43,702 bases of DNA from CAHJXF01 sp038240015 (GTDB lineage: Bacteria; Pseudomonadota; Gammaproteobacteria; Burkholderiales; Burkholderiaceae_D), in assembly GCA_038240015.1 (NCBI GenBank), contig JBBSEF010000018.1, positions 1 to 43,702 of the forward strand, given 5' to 3'. How positions within the stretch are numbered: the first letter of the stretch is position 1; each line of letters starts with the position of its first letter. Below the pieces are notes generated by a model that had not been told where the DNA came from, did not search any database, and saw only the letters and a list, made by a program, of their open reading frames with translations. Positions 41,830-43,702 of the stretch are shown in pieces. Position numbers and translations under genes: made by a program.

Positions 41830-42827
41830 CACCCTTCACCTTTGCCCGCGCGACCGACGCGGCCGATGCGATCCGCCTCATCGAGCGACCGCAATCGAAG
41901 TACCTCGGCGGCGGCACCAACCTCGTCGACCTGATGCGCGAGACGATCGAGCGGCCCGCCGCGCTGGTCGACGTCACCGGCTTGTCGAACGCGATCGACG
42001 AGCGCCCCGACGGCAGCATCCTCATCGGCGCTGCCACGCGCAACACGGCGGTCGCGGAGCATCGCGCGGTGCGCACGCGCTTTCCGATGCTGTCGCGCGC
42101 GATCGTCGCCGGCGCGTCGGCGCAGATCCGCAACATGGCGACGGTGGGCGGCAACCTCCTGCAGCGCACCCGCTGCACCTACTTCTACGACGACGACGGT
42201 TCCCGCTGCAACAAGCGCACGCCGGGACAAGGCTGCGATGCGATCGACGGATTCAACCGCATCCACGCGATTCTCGGCGCGTCGTCGGCTTGCGTCGCGA
42301 CCCACCCGTCCGACATGTGCGTCGCGCTGGCCGCGCTAGGCGCGATCGTGCATGTGGAGGGCGCGAACGGCGCGCGCACGCTGCCGCTGATCGACCTGCA
42401 TCGCCTGCCCTTCGACCATCCCGAGATGGAGACGAGCCTCGCGGCCGGCGAGTTGATCACCGCGGTCGAGCTGCCCGCGTTGGCGTTCGCCGCGCACTCC
42501 ACGTACCGCAAGGTGCGTGACCGATCGAGCTATGCGTTCGCGCTGGTCTCGGTCGCCGCAGCGCTGGAGCTCGACGGCGACAGCGTGAAGGACGTGCGGC
42601 TCGCGCTGGGCGGTGTCGCGCACAAGCCGTGGCGCGCGTCGAAGGCGGAAGAACTCTTGAAGGGCAAGCCCGCGACCGCGGACAGCTTCCGCGCCGCAGC
42701 CGAAGCGGAGCTGGCCGATGCGAAGCCGCTCGCGCACAACGGTTTCAAGATCGAACTCGCGAAGCGGACCATCGTCGCCGTGCTCGGCGTGCTCGCAAGG
42801 CAATCCACGAATGGAGCAAGCACATGA
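41826..42827 (+). CDS. paoB: Molybdenum aldehyde oxidoreductase, FAD subunit (PaoB-like)
   Basis: A 333-residue FAD-binding subunit. The FAD sites are KYLGGGTNLVDLM and IRNMATVGGNLLQRTRC. The Cys-rich insert TRCTYFYDDDGSRCNKRTPG-QGC is the feature of PaoB-type subunits that holds an extra 4Fe-4S cluster. The C-terminal CODH-like domain (VRLALGGVAHKPWRA) is present. ATG 41826 overlaps the small-subunit stop; the longer open frame upstream is a shadow of that gene. Its stop overlaps the large-subunit ATG, so the three subunits are made in register. Confidence 0.93.
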   Translation: MTPFTFARATDAADAIRLIERPQSKYLGGGTNLVDLMRETIERPAALVDVTGLSNAIDERPDGSILIGAATRNTAVAEHRAVRTRFPMLSRAIVAGASAQIRNMATVGGNLLQRTRCTYFYDDDGSRCNKRTPGQGCDAIDGFNRIHAILGASSACVATHPSDMCVALAALGAIVHVEGANGARTLPLIDLHRLPFDHPEMETSLAAGELITAVELPALAFAAHSTYRKVRDRSSYAFALVSVAAALELDGDSVKDVRLALGGVAHKPWRASKAEELLKGKPATADSFRAAAEAELADAKPLAHNGFKIELAKRTIVAVLGVLARQSTNGAST

Positions 42828-43702
42828 GCAGCATCCTGCAAACCGTGATGAAGAAGGCAGTCGAGCTCGCGCCTGACGCATGGATGCCGGGCGGCAAGCC
42901 CGATCCGATGATCGACCGCAAGCATGGCCTGATCGGCGCGCCGGTGTCGCGTCTCGACGGGCCGTTGAAGGTGCAGGGCCAGGCGCGCTTCGCGGCCGAG
43001 TTTCCGATGGACGGCATGGTCTACGCCGCCTTGGTGTATTCGACCATCGCCAAGGGAGGCATCCTGACGATAGCCACGGCTGCGGCCGAGGCGGCGCCGG
43101 GCGTGGTGCTCGTGATGACGTACCGCAACGCGCCGAAGATGAAGCCGATGCCGGTCTTCATGTCGTCTGCGAAGGCGGCGGGCGGCCACGATCTGCCGAT
43201 CATGCAGGATCGGCGCATTCATTGGAACGGCCAGCCGATCGCGCTCGTGCTCGCCGAGACGCAGGAACAGGCCGACCACGCGAAGTCGCTGATCACCGCG
43301 ACCTATCACGAGGACCGGTCGATCACGTCGTTCGCTGCGGCGAAGGCCAAGGGCACGAAGCCCGGCAGCTTCGGGGGCGAGCCGCTGAAGCTAGAGATGG
43401 ACGATGCCGAAGCCAAACTGGCCGCCGCGCCGCATCGCATCGACGTCACGTACACCACGCCGCGTCACAACCACAACCCGATCGAGCTGCACGCGGCGAC
43501 CGTGGCGTGGAAGGGCGAAGGCGACAACACCGAGTTGACGATCCACGACGCGACGCAGGGCGTGGCGCACATGGCGTGGTCGATGGCGCACATCTTCGGC
43601 ATGAAGGAAGAACTGGTGCACGTGACGTCGCCGTACGTCGGCGGCGGCTTCGGCAGCAAGACGCTGTGGCAGCACCAGGTGCTGGCAGCAGCGGCGTCGA
43701 AA
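42824..43702 (+). CDS. paoC: Molybdenum aldehyde oxidoreductase, molybdopterin subunit, partial (PaoC-like)
   Basis: The first 293 codons of the large catalytic subunit, cut by the right window edge (full proteins have about 730 residues). It starts MSSILQTVMKKAVELAPDAW, then MIDRKHGLIGAPVSRLDGPL and KVQGQARFAAEFPM, the family opening block. YVGGGFGSKTLW near the end of the visible part belongs to the molybdenum cofactor-binding region. ATG 42824 overlaps the paoB stop as ATGA. Substrates of this group are aromatic or aliphatic aldehydes; the exact one cannot be told here. The active-site Glu is outside the window. Confidence 0.93.
   Translation, partial: MSSILQTVMKKAVELAPDAWMPGGKPDPMIDRKHGLIGAPVSRLDGPLKVQGQARFAAEFPMDGMVYAALVYSTIAKGGILTIATAAAEAAPGVVLVMTYRNAPKMKPMPVFMSSAKAAGGHDLPIMQDRRIHWNGQPIALVLAETQEQADHAKSLITATYHEDRSITSFAAAKAKGTKPGSFGGEPLKLEMDDAEAKLAAAPHRIDVTYTTPRHNHNPIELHAATVAWKGEGDNTELTIHDATQGVAHMAWSMAHIFGMKEELVHVTSPYVGGGFGSKTLWQHQVLAAAASK

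Overview
The window is high-GC DNA from a chromosome, most likely of a betaproteobacterium related to Burkholderiales. Two gene orders support this. The first is mnmE-yidC-yidD-rnpA-rpmH facing dnaA-dnaN-gyrB, the usual origin-proximal arrangement. The second is amtB / gshA-gshB-EIIA(Man)-ptsH-ptsI, an order I know from Burkholderiales. No rRNA, tRNA, CRISPR array, prophage or insertion sequence was seen.

Left part (1-10 kb, all minus strand): a porin-glnK-amtB operon starts from an excellent sigma-54 (-24/-12) sequence and ends at a clear intrinsic terminator. Next come gshA, gshB, a mannose-family EIIA, HPr and enzyme I, with overlapping or close junctions, then a PAS/GGDEF/EAL-type protein cut by the window edge. 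This links nitrogen supply, glutathione synthesis and a PTS without visible IIB/IIC permease genes.

10-18.6 kb: a class I glutamine amidotransferase-type hydrolase; a drug efflux operon marR-nodT-emrA-emrB controlled through a double palindrome, with a divergent NADPH:FMN reductase; a patatin-type lipase; and a short asparaginase-domain protein.

18.6-28.5 kb: two tandem M13 metallopeptidases behind a Gdt1/TMEM165-type cation transporter; a substrate-binding/permease fusion for osmoprotectants with no ATPase gene beside it; and a tightly coupled three-gene set of an M48-like secreted peptidase, a small secreted protein and a pentapeptide-repeat-like membrane protein. I do not recognise this trio as a described system, and it is the best candidate for something new.

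28.5-39 kb: the origin-proximal replication, ribosome and membrane-insertion genes. The rpmH-dnaA and dnaA-dnaN gaps hold promoters and DnaA boxes. The rnpA frame has no ATG, GTG or TTG before its conserved N-terminus.

39-43.7 kb: directly after gyrB lies an AT-richer protein kinase gene split by a one-base frame change at an A-run. It is followed by a dispersed inverted repeat (second copy inside the emr operon), a DUF1801 protein, and a PaoABC-like molybdenum aldehyde oxidoreductase operon cut by the right edge.
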